A DNA stretch of 64,000 bases, from positions 62,001 through 126,000 of the forward strand of contig JAKATG010000019.1 of the NCBI GenBank assembly GCA_021828105.1, written 5' to 3'. A model generated the notes under the pieces. It did no database searches. It was not told the origin of the DNA and saw nothing but the letters and a program-made list of their open reading frames with translations. Source of the stretch: Taklimakanibacter sp021828105. GTDB lineage: Bacteria; Pseudomonadota; Alphaproteobacteria; Rhizobiales; Aestuariivirgaceae. The position numbers were made by a program, and so were the translations under genes. Below, piece after piece: positions 11,030 through 19,161 of the stretch; positions within the stretch are counted from its first letter, which is position 1; every line of letters begins with the position of its first letter.

Positions 11030-11054
11030 TTGACTGTCAACCCCCAAGGGGGTT
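11030..11054. promoter_or_regulatory. Overlapping palindromes and RBS-sequestering hairpin before the CGNR gene
   Basis: TTGACTGTCAA (11030-11040) is a perfect 11-base palindrome, and AACCCCC-AA-GGGGGTT (11039-11054) directly follows. The second places the Shine-Dalgarno-like AAGGGGG inside a hairpin arm four bases from the ATG at 11058. The mRNA could therefore hide its own ribosome-binding site, while the first palindrome could bind a repressor or be a promoter element. Confidence 0.5.
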
Positions 11055-11057
11055 AGA

Positions 11058-11675
11058 ATGTTCCGCATGACAGCGATGCTGATTTCAACGGTCAGCGAGG
11101 ACCTCTGCCTCGACTACACCCACACCGTCTCCTGGCGTGGCGGTGATGCGCCGATCGAGCGGCTCGAGGACATCGACGATCTTCTCCAATGGATCGAGCA
11201 CAATGCGGGCGTGGAACGTGAGGTCCTGCGACGGATCGGGCGCTGGACTCGCGACAACCCGGAATACGCGCAAGCGCTTCTCGATGAAGCGGTCACGACG
11301 CGTGAGACGATCTATCGCATCTTGAGCGCCATCGCCGAAGGCAAACCGGTCCCGGACAAGGATTTCGCTCGCCTGACAAGAGCGATCGCCGAGACACCAC
11401 CGCGCAATGCGCTGGTGCGTTCGGATGGGCGCTTCGGCTGGCGCATCGCCGAGCTTCGCCCCGTCGTGGCGCATCTCCTGGCGCCGGTCTTGTGGTCGGC
11501 CGGCGATCTCATCCTCGCCGCCGATCGCCGCCGCATTCGCCGCTGCGCCAATGAGGAATGCCTGTGGCTGTTCCTCGACGAAAGCAAGAGCGGCACGCGG
11601 CGCTGGTGCGACATGGCCTCGTGCGGCAACCGCGCCAAGGCACGCCGCCATTACTCCAAGACCAAGCAGAGCTGA
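11058..11675 (+). CDS. ABATE/CGNR zinc-finger domain protein, probable transcriptional regulator
   Basis: 205 residues. The N-terminal part (about 14-150) fits the ABATE domain, a putative stress-related ligand-binding module. The C-terminal part has the CGNR zinc finger with Cys163, Cys168, Cys184 and Cys189 and the sequence CGNR at 189-192, followed by a basic tail, as in putative DNA-binding members. It is divergent from the MFS gene, whose expression it may control. ATG 11058 is chosen for the AAGGGGG ahead of it. The function of the family is poorly characterised, so regulator is an inference. Confidence 0.85.
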   Translation: MFRMTAMLISTVSEDLCLDYTHTVSWRGGDAPIERLEDIDDLLQWIEHNAGVEREVLRRIGRWTRDNPEYAQALLDEAVTTRETIYRILSAIAEGKPVPDKDFARLTRAIAETPPRNALVRSDGRFGWRIAELRPVVAHLLAPVLWSAGDLILAADRRRIRRCANEECLWLFLDESKSGTRRWCDMASCGNRAKARRHYSKTKQS

Positions 11676-11681
11676 GAACGC

Positions 11682-12425
11682 TCAGAGCAGGGGCCTCATC
11701 AGCATCTCGAGGCCGAGCAGCAAGAGGCAGATGAGGAAGCCCAGGCGGAATGCCGGCGGGCTCACTCTTTTGCGAAGCGCCTGGCCCGCCCACATGCCGA
11801 TGAGCGCGGGCGCCAGGGCAAGGGCCGACAGCGTCAGATTTCCCACATGGAACTGGCCACGCCAGGCAAGGCCGATGGCGAGAGCGATGGTGGAGATCGT
11901 GAAGGACAGGCCGAGCGCCTGGACGAGGTCATCTTTCTGAAGGCCGAGAGCCTGGAGATAGGGCACGGCCGGAATGACGAAGACGCCGGTGCCGCCGGTG
12001 ACGATGCCGGTGGCGAAGCCGATGAGCGGCGACAGCCACGGCTCCAATTTCGCCGGCACTGCGAGCTGCCGGGCGAGCAGGGTATAGATGGCATAGACGA
12101 CCAAAGCCGCGCCGAGCGCCGCCGTCGAGAGATCCGTGTTTCCGCTGGTGAGAAGCGACGTGCCGAGGATGGTTCCGAGGACGATCGCCATCATCATGGA
12201 CCATAGCCGTTGCAGGATCGCGCCGAAGCTCGGTCCGGCGAAAAGCTGCCAGACATTGGTAACCAAGGACGGCACGATCAGGAGGGAAGCGGCGGCGAGG
12301 GGAGAGATGAGCGCCCCCAGCACGCCCATGGCGACGGTCGGAAGACCCATGCCGGTCACGCCCTTGACCATTCCCGCGACAAGGAAAGTTGCCGCAATGG
12401 CAATGAGTGTCGACTGATCCGTCAT
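11682..12425 (-). CDS. TauE/SafE (TSUP) family sulfite/anion exporter permease
   Basis: About 247 residues with 7-8 hydrophobic segments and the family's repeated pattern (GFATGIVTGGTGVFVIPAVP in the second half). TSUP proteins move sulfite, sulfonates or other small anions across the inner membrane. ATG at 12425 is used; a TTG at 12431 is in frame. It is tail-to-tail with the CGNR gene and divergent from the FAD-oxidoreductase gene. The substrate is not evident from the neighbours. Confidence 0.88.
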   Translation of the reverse strand: MTDQSTLIAIAATFLVAGMVKGVTGMGLPTVAMGVLGALISPLAAASLLIVPSLVTNVWQLFAGPSFGAILQRLWSMMMAIVLGTILGTSLLTSGNTDLSTAALGAALVVYAIYTLLARQLAVPAKLEPWLSPLIGFATGIVTGGTGVFVIPAVPYLQALGLQKDDLVQALGLSFTISTIALAIGLAWRGQFHVGNLTLSALALAPALIGMWAGQALRKRVSPPAFRLGFLICLLLLGLEMLMRPLL

Positions 12426-12477
12426 GGTCAATTGCGCCTAGAGCAAAGTAGTGGCTTTGGCGATAAGATTGCACCGC

Positions 12478-12492
12478 CATGGTCGAACCATG
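12478..12492. promoter_or_regulatory. Inverted repeat upstream of the FAD-linked oxidoreductase gene
   Basis: CATGGT-CGA-ACCATG is a perfect 6-base inverted repeat with a 3-base spacer, in the divergent region between the TauE-like gene and the oxidoreductase (ATG 12534). It is a candidate operator; the cognate regulator is not adjacent. Confidence 0.4.
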
Positions 12493-12533
12493 ATATTTAT
12501 CGGCCACGCGATCTCAAACCGGGGGACAGCCAT

Positions 12534-14336
12534 ATGCAGAGACGCTCGATGCTGCGTGCCGCGGCGGCCTTGCCTTTCCTGTCCATGGCGCCGGAGCGCG
12601 CGACGGCCGTAAACCAAAAGCTGTCGCGCCTGCGTCCCGGCGATGAAGGTTGGCCTTCAATCACGGATTGGGATCGCCTCAACCGGCAAGTCGGCGGTCG
12701 CCTCCTCAAGGTCACGTCGCCCGTTTCGGATTGCGTCGGCTCGCCGGACGCGGCGCGCATAGCGGAAACCTTCGGAAAGCTCGCCAATCCCTATTATCTG
12801 GGCGACGAAGCGGGACTGACCCAGGCCTTGGGTTGGGTCGACGCCTGGACGTCCGAGCCCAGCGCCTATGCCGTCGCCGCCGAAACGACGGAAGATGTCG
12901 TTGCGGCGGTGAATTTTGCGCGCGAGCACAGATTGCGGCTCATCGTCAAAGGCGGCGGCCACGGCTATCAGGGCACGTCGAACGCCGCCGGCTCACTCCT
13001 GATCTGGACGCGTCGGATGAAAGCAATCGCGGTGCATGACGCTTTCATCGCCAGAGGCTGCGAAGGCAGGCACGCAGCCGTGCCCGCGGTGACGATCGCG
13101 GCCGGCGCCTTGTGGGGACAGGCCTATGACACGGTAGCGAGCCAAGCCGGCCGCTATGTGCAGGGCGGTGGCTGCCTGACGGTCGGGGTCGCGGGGCTTG
13201 TCCAGGGCGGCGGCTTCGGCCCGTTCTCCAAAGCCTATGGCATGGCGGCGGCGAGCCTGATCGAGGCCGAGATCGTGACTGCCGACGGCAAGGCGCGGAT
13301 CGCCAATGCCTGCACCGATCCGGAATTGTTCTGGGCCATCAAAGGTGGCGGCGGCGGAAGTTTTGGCGTCGTGACGAAGCTCACGCTGCGCACGCACGAA
13401 TTTCCAGCGTTCTTCGGCGCCGTCTTCGCCACCATCAAGGCATCATCGGCCGAAGCCTTCCGCCGGCTGATCGCGAAGACGATCGCCTTTTATGGCGAAA
13501 GCCTGTTCAATCCGCATTGGGGTGAGCAGATCGCCTTCCGCCCGAACCATGAGATCAATATCGGCATGGTATTCCAGGGGCTCGATCAAGGCGGAGCGGA
13601 AAAGATCTGGCGGCCCTACTTCGAATGGGTGAAGGGCGCGCCTCAGGATTTCAGCATGGCCGGAGAGCCCGTCATCATGGCGGCCCCGGCGCGCGATTTC
13701 TGGCGCCCGCAGTTCCTGAAGCAGCTTCCGGGCCTCGTCCTGGCGGATGACCGGCCTCAGGCGCCCGAAGGCAACATATTCTGGGCGAGCAACAAGGAAG
13801 AGGCGGGGCAGGTTCTTTATGGCTACCAGTCCTCATGGATCGCGGCGGCCTTCCTCGCCGGCGAGCGGCGGGAGAGACTGGCCGATGCTTTGTTCCGCGC
13901 GGCACTGCACTGGAGCGTGTCGCTCCATTTCAACAAGGGCCTGGCCGGTGCGCCGGCCGCCGCGATCGAAGCGGCGCGTGACACGGCGATGAACCCCAAA
14001 GTGCTCGATGCCGCGGCGCTCGCGATCATCGGGGCCAATGGACCGCCGGCCTATCCGGGTGTTCCAGGACGCGAGCCCGATGTGGAGCAAGCCCGCCGGG
14101 AGGCCGCGGCGGTTGCTCGCGCGATGCAGGAACTGCGTAGCCTGATGCCGGACGCCGGATCCTATGTGTCGGAAAGCGACTTCTTCGAGAAGGACTGGCA
14201 GACGTCGTTCTGGGGGGCCAATTATGCGAGGCTCCGCGCCGCGAAGGAGATGTATGATCCAGAAGGCCTCTTCATCGTGCATCACGGCGTCGGCAGCGAG
14301 GGCTGGAGCGCTGACGGTTTCACCCGGTCCGGCTGA
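12534..14336 (+). CDS. FAD-linked oxidoreductase with berberine-bridge-enzyme-like C-terminus, probably exported
   Basis: 600 residues from the ATG at 12534, which has GGGGGA upstream. An N-terminal signal (RRSMLRAAAALPFLSMAP, twin Arg followed by a hydrophobic run) suggests Tat export. The FAD-binding type-4 domain follows, with VKGGGHGYQGTSNAAGSLLI and the Gly-rich YVQGGGCLTVGVAGLVQGGG. The C-terminal BBE segment ends DPEGLFIVHHGVG. These enzymes oxidise sugars, alcohols or alkaloids with O2 or other acceptors. Its His in GGGHGY is the common covalent FAD attachment site. It is longer than most bacterial relatives (~450-500) because of about 100 extra residues before the FAD domain. The substrate is unknown. 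Confidence 0.85.
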   Translation: MQRRSMLRAAAALPFLSMAPERATAVNQKLSRLRPGDEGWPSITDWDRLNRQVGGRLLKVTSPVSDCVGSPDAARIAETFGKLANPYYLGDEAGLTQALGWVDAWTSEPSAYAVAAETTEDVVAAVNFAREHRLRLIVKGGGHGYQGTSNAAGSLLIWTRRMKAIAVHDAFIARGCEGRHAAVPAVTIAAGALWGQAYDTVASQAGRYVQGGGCLTVGVAGLVQGGGFGPFSKAYGMAAASLIEAEIVTADGKARIANACTDPELFWAIKGGGGGSFGVVTKLTLRTHEFPAFFGAVFATIKASSAEAFRRLIAKTIAFYGESLFNPHWGEQIAFRPNHEINIGMVFQGLDQGGAEKIWRPYFEWVKGAPQDFSMAGEPVIMAAPARDFWRPQFLKQLPGLVLADDRPQAPEGNIFWASNKEEAGQVLYGYQSSWIAAAFLAGERRERLADALFRAALHWSVSLHFNKGLAGAPAAAIEAARDTAMNPKVLDAAALAIIGANGPPAYPGVPGREPDVEQARREAAAVARAMQELRSLMPDAGSYVSESDFFEKDWQTSFWGANYARLRAAKEMYDPEGLFIVHHGVGSEGWSADGFTRSG

Positions 14337-14403
14337 AATTCCGCCGCCATAATCCCGCCCGGACAGGCTATTACTAGGCCGATCCGATTCTGAGGATGGC
14401 CCC

Positions 14404-15585
14404 ATGAAACTTTCCCTTTCCGCCTCGACCATGGCGGTCGCAGCCTGCCTGTTCGCCACACCGGCCGCGGCGTCGTTCGAATCCTGCGTGAAGAACATCC
14501 GCGCCCAGGTCCTGAGCGCCGGCATCAAGCCCGATGTCGTCAATGCCGCCTTCAAGGGCATCGCTTTCGATGAGAAGGCGGTGCGCTTCTCGCGCACCCA
14601 GCCCGAATACCGCACGGCGATCTGGGACTACATGGCCTTCCTGGTCGATGACTTGCGCATCGCCGACGGCGGCAAGATGCTGCGCCGGCATGACAAGACC
14701 TTGCGCGCCGTCGAGAGGGCCTATGGCGTCGACCGCTACATTCTGGCGGCGCTTTGGGGTGTCGAGAGCGACTATGGCCAGGACGAAGGTGATTTCTTCC
14801 TGCCGCATGCCTTGCCGAATGTCGCTTGCGGCGGGCGCAAGCCCGGCGTCTTCACGACCGAGTTGATCCAGGCCTTGCGCATCGTCGCCGCGGGCGATGT
14901 GAGGCTTCAGGATCTCAAAAGCTCATGGGCCGGGGCCTTCGGCCAGACGCAGTTCATGCCCTCGACCTACCGCCGCCTCGCGGTCGATTTCGACGGCGAC
15001 GGCCGCCGCGACACGATCCGCTCGGTGCCCGATGCGCTAGCGTCCGCGGCCAACTTCCTGAAGAAGGCCGGCTGGCAGTCGGGTCTCATCTGGGGTTTTG
15101 AGGTGAAGCTGCCGAGTTCCTATTCGGGTCCGGTCGGCCGGTCGCGCAAGGCGCCCATCTCCGCCTGGGCCAAGAGGGGCGTCGTCCGGGCCGATGGCAG
15201 CGCGCTGCCGTCGGCGGGATCATTCGGACTCATCCGGCCGGCAGGTGCCTCCGGCCCCGCTTTCCTCGTCTCGCGCAATTTCGATGTGCTCTACTCTTAT
15301 AATGCCGCAGAGTCCTATGCGCTGGCGATCGGCCATCTCTCCGACCGGCTCAGGGGCAAGGGCGGGTTCAAGACTCCTTGGCCGACCGATGATCCGGGGC
15401 TGACGCGGGCGCAGCGCAAGCGTCTGCAGGAGCTCTTGATCGCGCGAGGCTATTACAAGGGCGAAGCCGATGGACGGATCGGGCCAGTCACCATAACGGC
15501 GATCAAGGCGGCGCAGAAGAAAGCCGGCATGAAACCGACGGGCCGGCCCGGCACGCGCATATTGAATGTGCTGGCCGGGAACTGA
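14404..15585 (+). CDS. Lytic murein transglycosylase (MltB/SltB-like) with peptidoglycan-binding domain
   Basis: 393 residues. A signal peptide ends near ATPAAASFES. The SLT/MltB-like catalytic domain contains the catalytic Glu121 in GVESDYG and the later motif WAGAFGQTQFMPSTY. A peptidoglycan-binding-1 domain lies at the C-terminus (about 330-393: LTRAQRKRLQELLIARGYYK). It cleaves glycan strands in the periplasm, releasing 1,6-anhydromuramic ends during wall turnover. It stands alone, between the oxidoreductase and the TetR gene. Confidence 0.93.
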   Translation: MKLSLSASTMAVAACLFATPAAASFESCVKNIRAQVLSAGIKPDVVNAAFKGIAFDEKAVRFSRTQPEYRTAIWDYMAFLVDDLRIADGGKMLRRHDKTLRAVERAYGVDRYILAALWGVESDYGQDEGDFFLPHALPNVACGGRKPGVFTTELIQALRIVAAGDVRLQDLKSSWAGAFGQTQFMPSTYRRLAVDFDGDGRRDTIRSVPDALASAANFLKKAGWQSGLIWGFEVKLPSSYSGPVGRSRKAPISAWAKRGVVRADGSALPSAGSFGLIRPAGASGPAFLVSRNFDVLYSYNAAESYALAIGHLSDRLRGKGGFKTPWPTDDPGLTRAQRKRLQELLIARGYYKGEADGRIGPVTITAIKAAQKKAGMKPTGRPGTRILNVLAGN

Positions 15586-15620
15586 TCGGCGATCGGGCAT
15601 TCAACTGGCCGGCCGGGGTC

Positions 15621-15649
15621 TTGACAGATCTAAGACGACCGGTCATATT
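15621..15649 (+). promoter_or_regulatory. Sigma70-type promoter of the TetR gene
   Basis: TTGACA (15621-15626) is separated by 17 bases from CATATT (15644-15649). The predicted start site would lie at or within a few bases of the TetR ATG (15657), giving a leaderless or nearly leaderless mRNA. A TetR operator lies between the two hexamers. Confidence 0.6.
15635..15646. promoter_or_regulatory. TetR-family operator (copy 1)
   Basis: ACGACCGGTCAT, with an 8-base palindromic core GACCGGTC, lies inside the TetR promoter, as expected for autorepression. The same core with matching flanks occurs upstream of the metallo-hydrolase gene (16284-16295). Confidence 0.6.
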
Positions 15650-15656
15650 CAGCATC

Positions 15657-16232
15657 ATGCCCCGCATCTCCAACCGTGAGCAGATCCTCGAAGCCGGCCG
15701 CGATTTCATCCATCGCCAGGGCTATAGCGCCAGCGGCATAGCCGAGATCACCGCGGCGGCGGGCGTGCCGAAAGGCAGCTTCTACAGTCATTTCGAGAGC
15801 AAGGAGGCTTTCGCTTCCGCGGCTCTCGACAGCTATTGCGCGCAGGGCGAGGCGGCCTTTGTGCTGCTCGAAGGCGCAGGCCCTGCGGATGAGCGGGTAC
15901 GCGCCCATTTCAAGGCGGTCGACAAGCTCGTTTGTGGTCAGTCCTACGCTGCCGGCTGCATGCTCGGCAATTTCGCCATCGAGGCTGGGCCGCTCTCGGA
16001 AAATCTGCGCAAGCATGTCTCGGCACTGCTCGCGCGCTGGACGACGCGGCTCGCGGCTTGCCTGGAAGAGGGCCAGAAAGAGGGCTCGGTCGGCACAGCG
16101 CTTCCGGCCGAAACGCTCGCCCGCTTCCTCGTCGGCGCCTGGCATGGCGCGGTGCAGCGCGCCAAGGTCGAGCGCAATGGCCGCGCGACCTCGGCCTTCC
16201 ATCGCACGCTCGAAACCCTTCTGAGGCCCTGA
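15657..16232 (+). CDS. TetR/AcrR-family transcriptional repressor
   Basis: 191 residues from ATG 15657. The N-terminal helix-turn-helix (about 5-50) contains ITAAAGVPKGSFYSHFESKEAF, the most conserved TetR segment. The C-terminal region resembles the subgroup that regulates nearby small-molecule enzymes. Its promoter carries a GACCGGTC operator, and the same site precedes the MBL hydrolase gene 100 bases downstream. It probably represses both itself and that gene. Upstream in-frame codons (TTG 15621) fall in the -35 box and are not used. Confidence 0.9.
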   Translation: MPRISNREQILEAGRDFIHRQGYSASGIAEITAAAGVPKGSFYSHFESKEAFASAALDSYCAQGEAAFVLLEGAGPADERVRAHFKAVDKLVCGQSYAAGCMLGNFAIEAGPLSENLRKHVSALLARWTTRLAACLEEGQKEGSVGTALPAETLARFLVGAWHGAVQRAKVERNGRATSAFHRTLETLLRP

Positions 16233-16283
16233 GGCGCCCATGCACGCTGCCATCGCAGGCTATTTTTTACGACCGCATCGAAA

Positions 16284-16295
16284 ATGACCGGTCAT
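16284..16295. promoter_or_regulatory. TetR-family operator (copy 2), perfect palindrome
   Basis: ATGACCGGTCAT is a perfect 12-base palindrome, with further flanking symmetry (AAA on the left, CTT on the right). It is 37 bases upstream of the metallo-hydrolase ATG and shares its core and spacing with the site in the TetR promoter. Confidence 0.65.
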
Positions 16296-16331
16296 CTTAA
16301 ATCTCATCCCCACGCAACCAGGAGCAGACAC

Positions 16332-17294
16332 ATGACCCGCATCACTCGCCGTCGCTTAGGCCTTGGCCTCGCAACCGTGGCAGCGCTCGCCGCTACGCCG
16401 CTTTCCGGCATGGCCCAGTCCGACAGAAGCAAGGTAGCGCTGCCGACCATTTCCCGCCGCAAGGTCGGCAAGGTCGAGATCACGGCACTGTCGGATGGCT
16501 TCGTCGATATCCCCATTGGCGTCTTCACCGGCGCACCGACGCCCGAGATCGAGAAGGCCTTTGCCAGGCACTTCGCCCGCCGCCCGGACGGGACCTATCG
16601 CCTGGGCTTCACCCAATGGCTCGTCGATGACGGCGATCGCCTGGTGCTGATCGACAGCGGCTATGCCGGCGCCACCAAGACGACCGGGCATCTGGCCGAT
16701 GTCCTCACCGTCCTCGGCGTCGAGGCGAAGGACATCGACGCGGTGCTCATCACCCATATGCATGACGACCACACCAGCGGCCTCGTCACGCCGGAGGGAA
16801 CACATGCTTTCCCCAACGCCGATGTGTTCATCCATCGCGACGATGTCGCCTATTTCACCGATGAAACACGCGCCGCCGCCGCGCCCGATATCCTGAAGCG
16901 CAGCTTCGCGGTGGGAAAGCAAGTTGCGGCCCTTCCCCGCCTGCAGCGCTATGACGGTGAGCGCAGTCTGACCGCCGCCATCTCGGCGGTCGATCTCAGG
17001 GGACATACGCCGGGCCATATGGGCTATCGCATCAGCGACGGCGGCGAGAGCCTGATGATCGTCGGCGATGCGCTGTTCCACCCGGCGATCCATCCCGGGC
17101 GCACCGACATCGGCATCGCCTTCGAGCCGGATCCGGCCGCGGCCGCAGCGATGCGCAGGAAGCTCTTCCCGCGCGCGGCGGAAGAACAGGCACTCCTGGC
17201 CGCGACCCACATGCCGTTTCCGGGCTTCGGCCGGATCGTCCGCGAGAAGGACGGGCTCCTCTGGGCGCCCGCCGACTGGGAACTGAGCGGCTGA
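16332..17294 (+). CDS. MBL-fold metallo-hydrolase, Tat-exported
   Basis: 320 residues from ATG 16332 (AGGAG upstream). A Tat signal TRRRLGLGLATVAALAA is followed by a metallo-beta-lactamase fold with the zinc motif THMHDDH (His142, His144, Asp146, His147) and later metal ligands in LRGHTPGHMGYR and MIVGDALFHP. Family members include lactonases, alkylsulfatase relatives and organophosphate hydrolases. The exported location and TetR control suggest breakdown of an external compound such as a lactone or xenobiotic (inference). The first 16 codons of the longer open frame hold the operator and are not translated. Confidence 0.88.
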   Translation: MTRITRRRLGLGLATVAALAATPLSGMAQSDRSKVALPTISRRKVGKVEITALSDGFVDIPIGVFTGAPTPEIEKAFARHFARRPDGTYRLGFTQWLVDDGDRLVLIDSGYAGATKTTGHLADVLTVLGVEAKDIDAVLITHMHDDHTSGLVTPEGTHAFPNADVFIHRDDVAYFTDETRAAAAPDILKRSFAVGKQVAALPRLQRYDGERSLTAAISAVDLRGHTPGHMGYRISDGGESLMIVGDALFHPAIHPGRTDIGIAFEPDPAAAAAMRRKLFPRAAEEQALLAATHMPFPGFGRIVREKDGLLWAPADWELSG

Positions 17295-17297
17295 TCG

Positions 17298-17897
17298 TCA
17301 ACTCTTCTTCTGCGGATGGATCGTCTCGCCGCGCTTCAGCATCCGGACGAAGGTTTCGATCTTCTTCCTTCGTCCGGCTTCCGTCTTCATATGATGGACG
17401 CGGAAGGCGAGGGCGTAGCGGTTCTGCGCGCTGAGCTTGGCGAGCATCGCCTTGGCCTTGGGCTCGGCATCGATGGCCGCCTGAAGATCGGCGGGGATCG
17501 TCATCTCCTTGCCGCTCCGATAGGCGCGCTGCCAGCGCCCGTCGGCCTTGGCGGCGTCGACCTGTCTCAGCCCGTGTTCGGTCATGCGCCCTTCGGTGAT
17601 GAGGCGGGCGACATTGTCGACATTGATCCGGCTCCAGATGCTCTTAGGCCCGCGCGGCGTGTAGCGTTGCAGATAGCTTTTGTCGTTCAAGCTTTTGCGG
17701 ATCGCATCGATCCAGCCCCAGCACAGGCAGACATCGATCGCTTCCCGCGGCGTGATCGATTTGAGACCCGATCCCACTTTGTGGATCTTGATCCATATTT
17801 CATCCTGGCGATCATGGTTCTTGCTGAGCCAGGCGTAGAAGCTCTCGGCATCTTTGAATTCGCGAATCTTGGCGGGATCGACCTTGACGGGGGGCAT
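17298..17897 (-). CDS. YdeI/OmdA-family protein (putative bacteriocin-resistance type)
   Basis: 199 residues from ATG 17897. Matching features are the N-terminal SFYAWLSKNHDRQDEIWIKI, the central CLCWGWIDAIRKSLNDKSYL with RYTPRGPKSIWSRIN, and a C-terminal OmdA-type tail (EAGRRKKIETFVRMLKRG). The family is named from OmpD-associated/YdeI proteins, linked genetically to peptide resistance, but the molecular function is unknown. The frame stays open upstream to 18140 but would run into the divergent GNAT gene; ATG 17936 is an alternative start. It ends three bases from the MBL gene stop. Confidence 0.82.
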   Translation of the reverse strand: MPPVKVDPAKIREFKDAESFYAWLSKNHDRQDEIWIKIHKVGSGLKSITPREAIDVCLCWGWIDAIRKSLNDKSYLQRYTPRGPKSIWSRINVDNVARLITEGRMTEHGLRQVDAAKADGRWQRAYRSGKEMTIPADLQAAIDAEPKAKAMLAKLSAQNRYALAFRVHHMKTEAGRRKKIETFVRMLKRGETIHPQKKS

Positions 17898-17991
17898 TGG
17901 CGTGTCGGCTTGAGGAGGGAAGGGAGATGAGCGCATAGTAGAGCCGTGGCTGGTTCTGGCAAATGCCGGATGACGCAGGAGTATAGGAGCC

Positions 17992-18543
17992 ATGCCCGTA
18001 TCCGCCCCGAAACTTTCAGTGAAGCCCGTCACCCAGTCGACCTGGCCTGATTTCGAGACGCTCTTCGAAGGCAAGGGGGCGCCCAAATATTGCTGGTGCA
18101 TGGCCTGGCGGCCGATGGCCGACCGTGTCGAGGCCGACAATGTGGCACGGAGGCAGGCGCTTTATGAACGTGTGCGAAAGCGTATGCCGATCGGGCTTTT
18201 GGGATATATCGCCGGCGAGCCGGTCGCGTGGTGCTCGGTGGCGCCGCGCGAAACATTCGTGAAGCTGTCGGACGGTCAGGATGACGCGGAAGAGGGTGTG
18301 TGGTCGGTCGTGTGCTTCTTCATCCGCCGCGATCACCGCAAGAGCGGGCTTTCGCGACACATGTTGGATGAGGCGGTGAAGTTCGCCAAGAAGCGCGGCG
18401 CCAAGGTGGTGGAAGCCTATCCGGTCGATCCACAATCGCCGAGCTATCGCTTCATGGGCTTCGTCTCGCTGTTCACGGGCCGCGGTTTCAAGCTGGCGGG
18501 CCGCGCCGGATCACAGCGCCATGTGATGCGGCGCGCCATTTGA
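17992..18543 (+). CDS. GNAT-family N-acetyltransferase
   Basis: 183 residues with the GNAT core SVVCFFIRRDHRKSGLSRHM (strand 4 and the acetyl-CoA pyrophosphate loop, where the usual Q/R-x-x-G-x-G/A reads RKSGLS) and VVEAYPVDP after it. GNATs transfer an acetyl group from acetyl-CoA to an amine. The substrate is unknown. A clear GGAG lies before the ATG. It is divergent from the OmdA-like gene; the pair may share a promoter region. Confidence 0.85.
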   Translation: MPVSAPKLSVKPVTQSTWPDFETLFEGKGAPKYCWCMAWRPMADRVEADNVARRQALYERVRKRMPIGLLGYIAGEPVAWCSVAPRETFVKLSDGQDDAEEGVWSVVCFFIRRDHRKSGLSRHMLDEAVKFAKKRGAKVVEAYPVDPQSPSYRFMGFVSLFTGRGFKLAGRAGSQRHVMRRAI

Positions 18544-18644
18544 ACCCAAGGTAAGCCCGCCCTTGCCGGTTTGTGAGAATCCGAAGGCAACAATTCCGCG
18601 GCACGTGCGTTGATTCTCCTATACGTCTGTTCAGGAGACTAGCC

Positions 18645-19073
18645 ATGCAAGTGCAACAGATCATGCAACGGCAAGTGAGCTTCGCCGAACCCAATATGAC
18701 CATACGTGACGCGGCGCGGAAGATGCGGGCCGATAATCTTGGCGCATTGCTGGTCACCGACAATGGCCGCCTTGTGGGCATGGTCACCGATCGCGACATC
18801 GTGGTCCGTGCCGTCGCCGAAGATGGCGGCAACGGAGCCACCAATGTCCGCGACGTGATGTCGGAAGGCGTCTGCTATTGCTTTGAGAGCGATGAGCTCG
18901 ACCAGGCGGCGAGGGTCATGGCCCGCCATCAGGTTCGGCGCCTGCCGGTGATCAATGGCGAGCAGCAGCTCGTCGGTGTCGTGGCGCTCGCCGACCTCGG
19001 ACGCTCCGCCGACGGCGCCGCCCAGGACGCGCTCAAGGGCATTTCGGAGCCGACCGACACCGAGCGCCGATAG
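18645..19073 (+). CDS. CBS-domain protein
   Basis: 142 residues made of two CBS repeats (about 1-60 and 70-128), with the typical ends GRLVGMVTDRDIVVRAVAE and QQLVGVVALADL. Tandem CBS domains bind adenine nucleotides and often respond to energy or redox state; stand-alone proteins of this type are common in alphaproteobacteria. ATG 18645 follows CAGGAG at good spacing. No partner enzyme is adjacent, so the regulated target is unknown. Confidence 0.92.
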   Translation: MQVQQIMQRQVSFAEPNMTIRDAARKMRADNLGALLVTDNGRLVGMVTDRDIVVRAVAEDGGNGATNVRDVMSEGVCYCFESDELDQAARVMARHQVRRLPVINGEQQLVGVVALADLGRSADGAAQDALKGISEPTDTERR

Positions 19074-19161
19074 ACCAAACGCGGATTTGGAGCGTGGAGC
19101 CTGAGGCTCGTTGTGCAAGAAAAGCGTGCCAGGGTACGTGGCTAAGGACACCTGCGCCGTT

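Noticed and set aside
11671..11690. CTGAG-AACG-CTCAG hairpin between the CGNR and TauE genes as a bidirectional terminator
   Set aside because: Five pairs only and no T-run; it overlaps the stop codon, so support is too weak.
12210..12533. Upstream extension of the FAD-oxidoreductase frame
   Set aside because: The extra residues overlap the divergent TauE-like gene and have no domain; a strong ribosome-binding site precedes the ATG at 12534 and a signal peptide starts there.
17898..18140. Upstream extension of the OmdA-like frame into the GNAT gene
   Set aside because: It would run antisense through the GNAT N-terminus; the family-like sequence begins at 17897.
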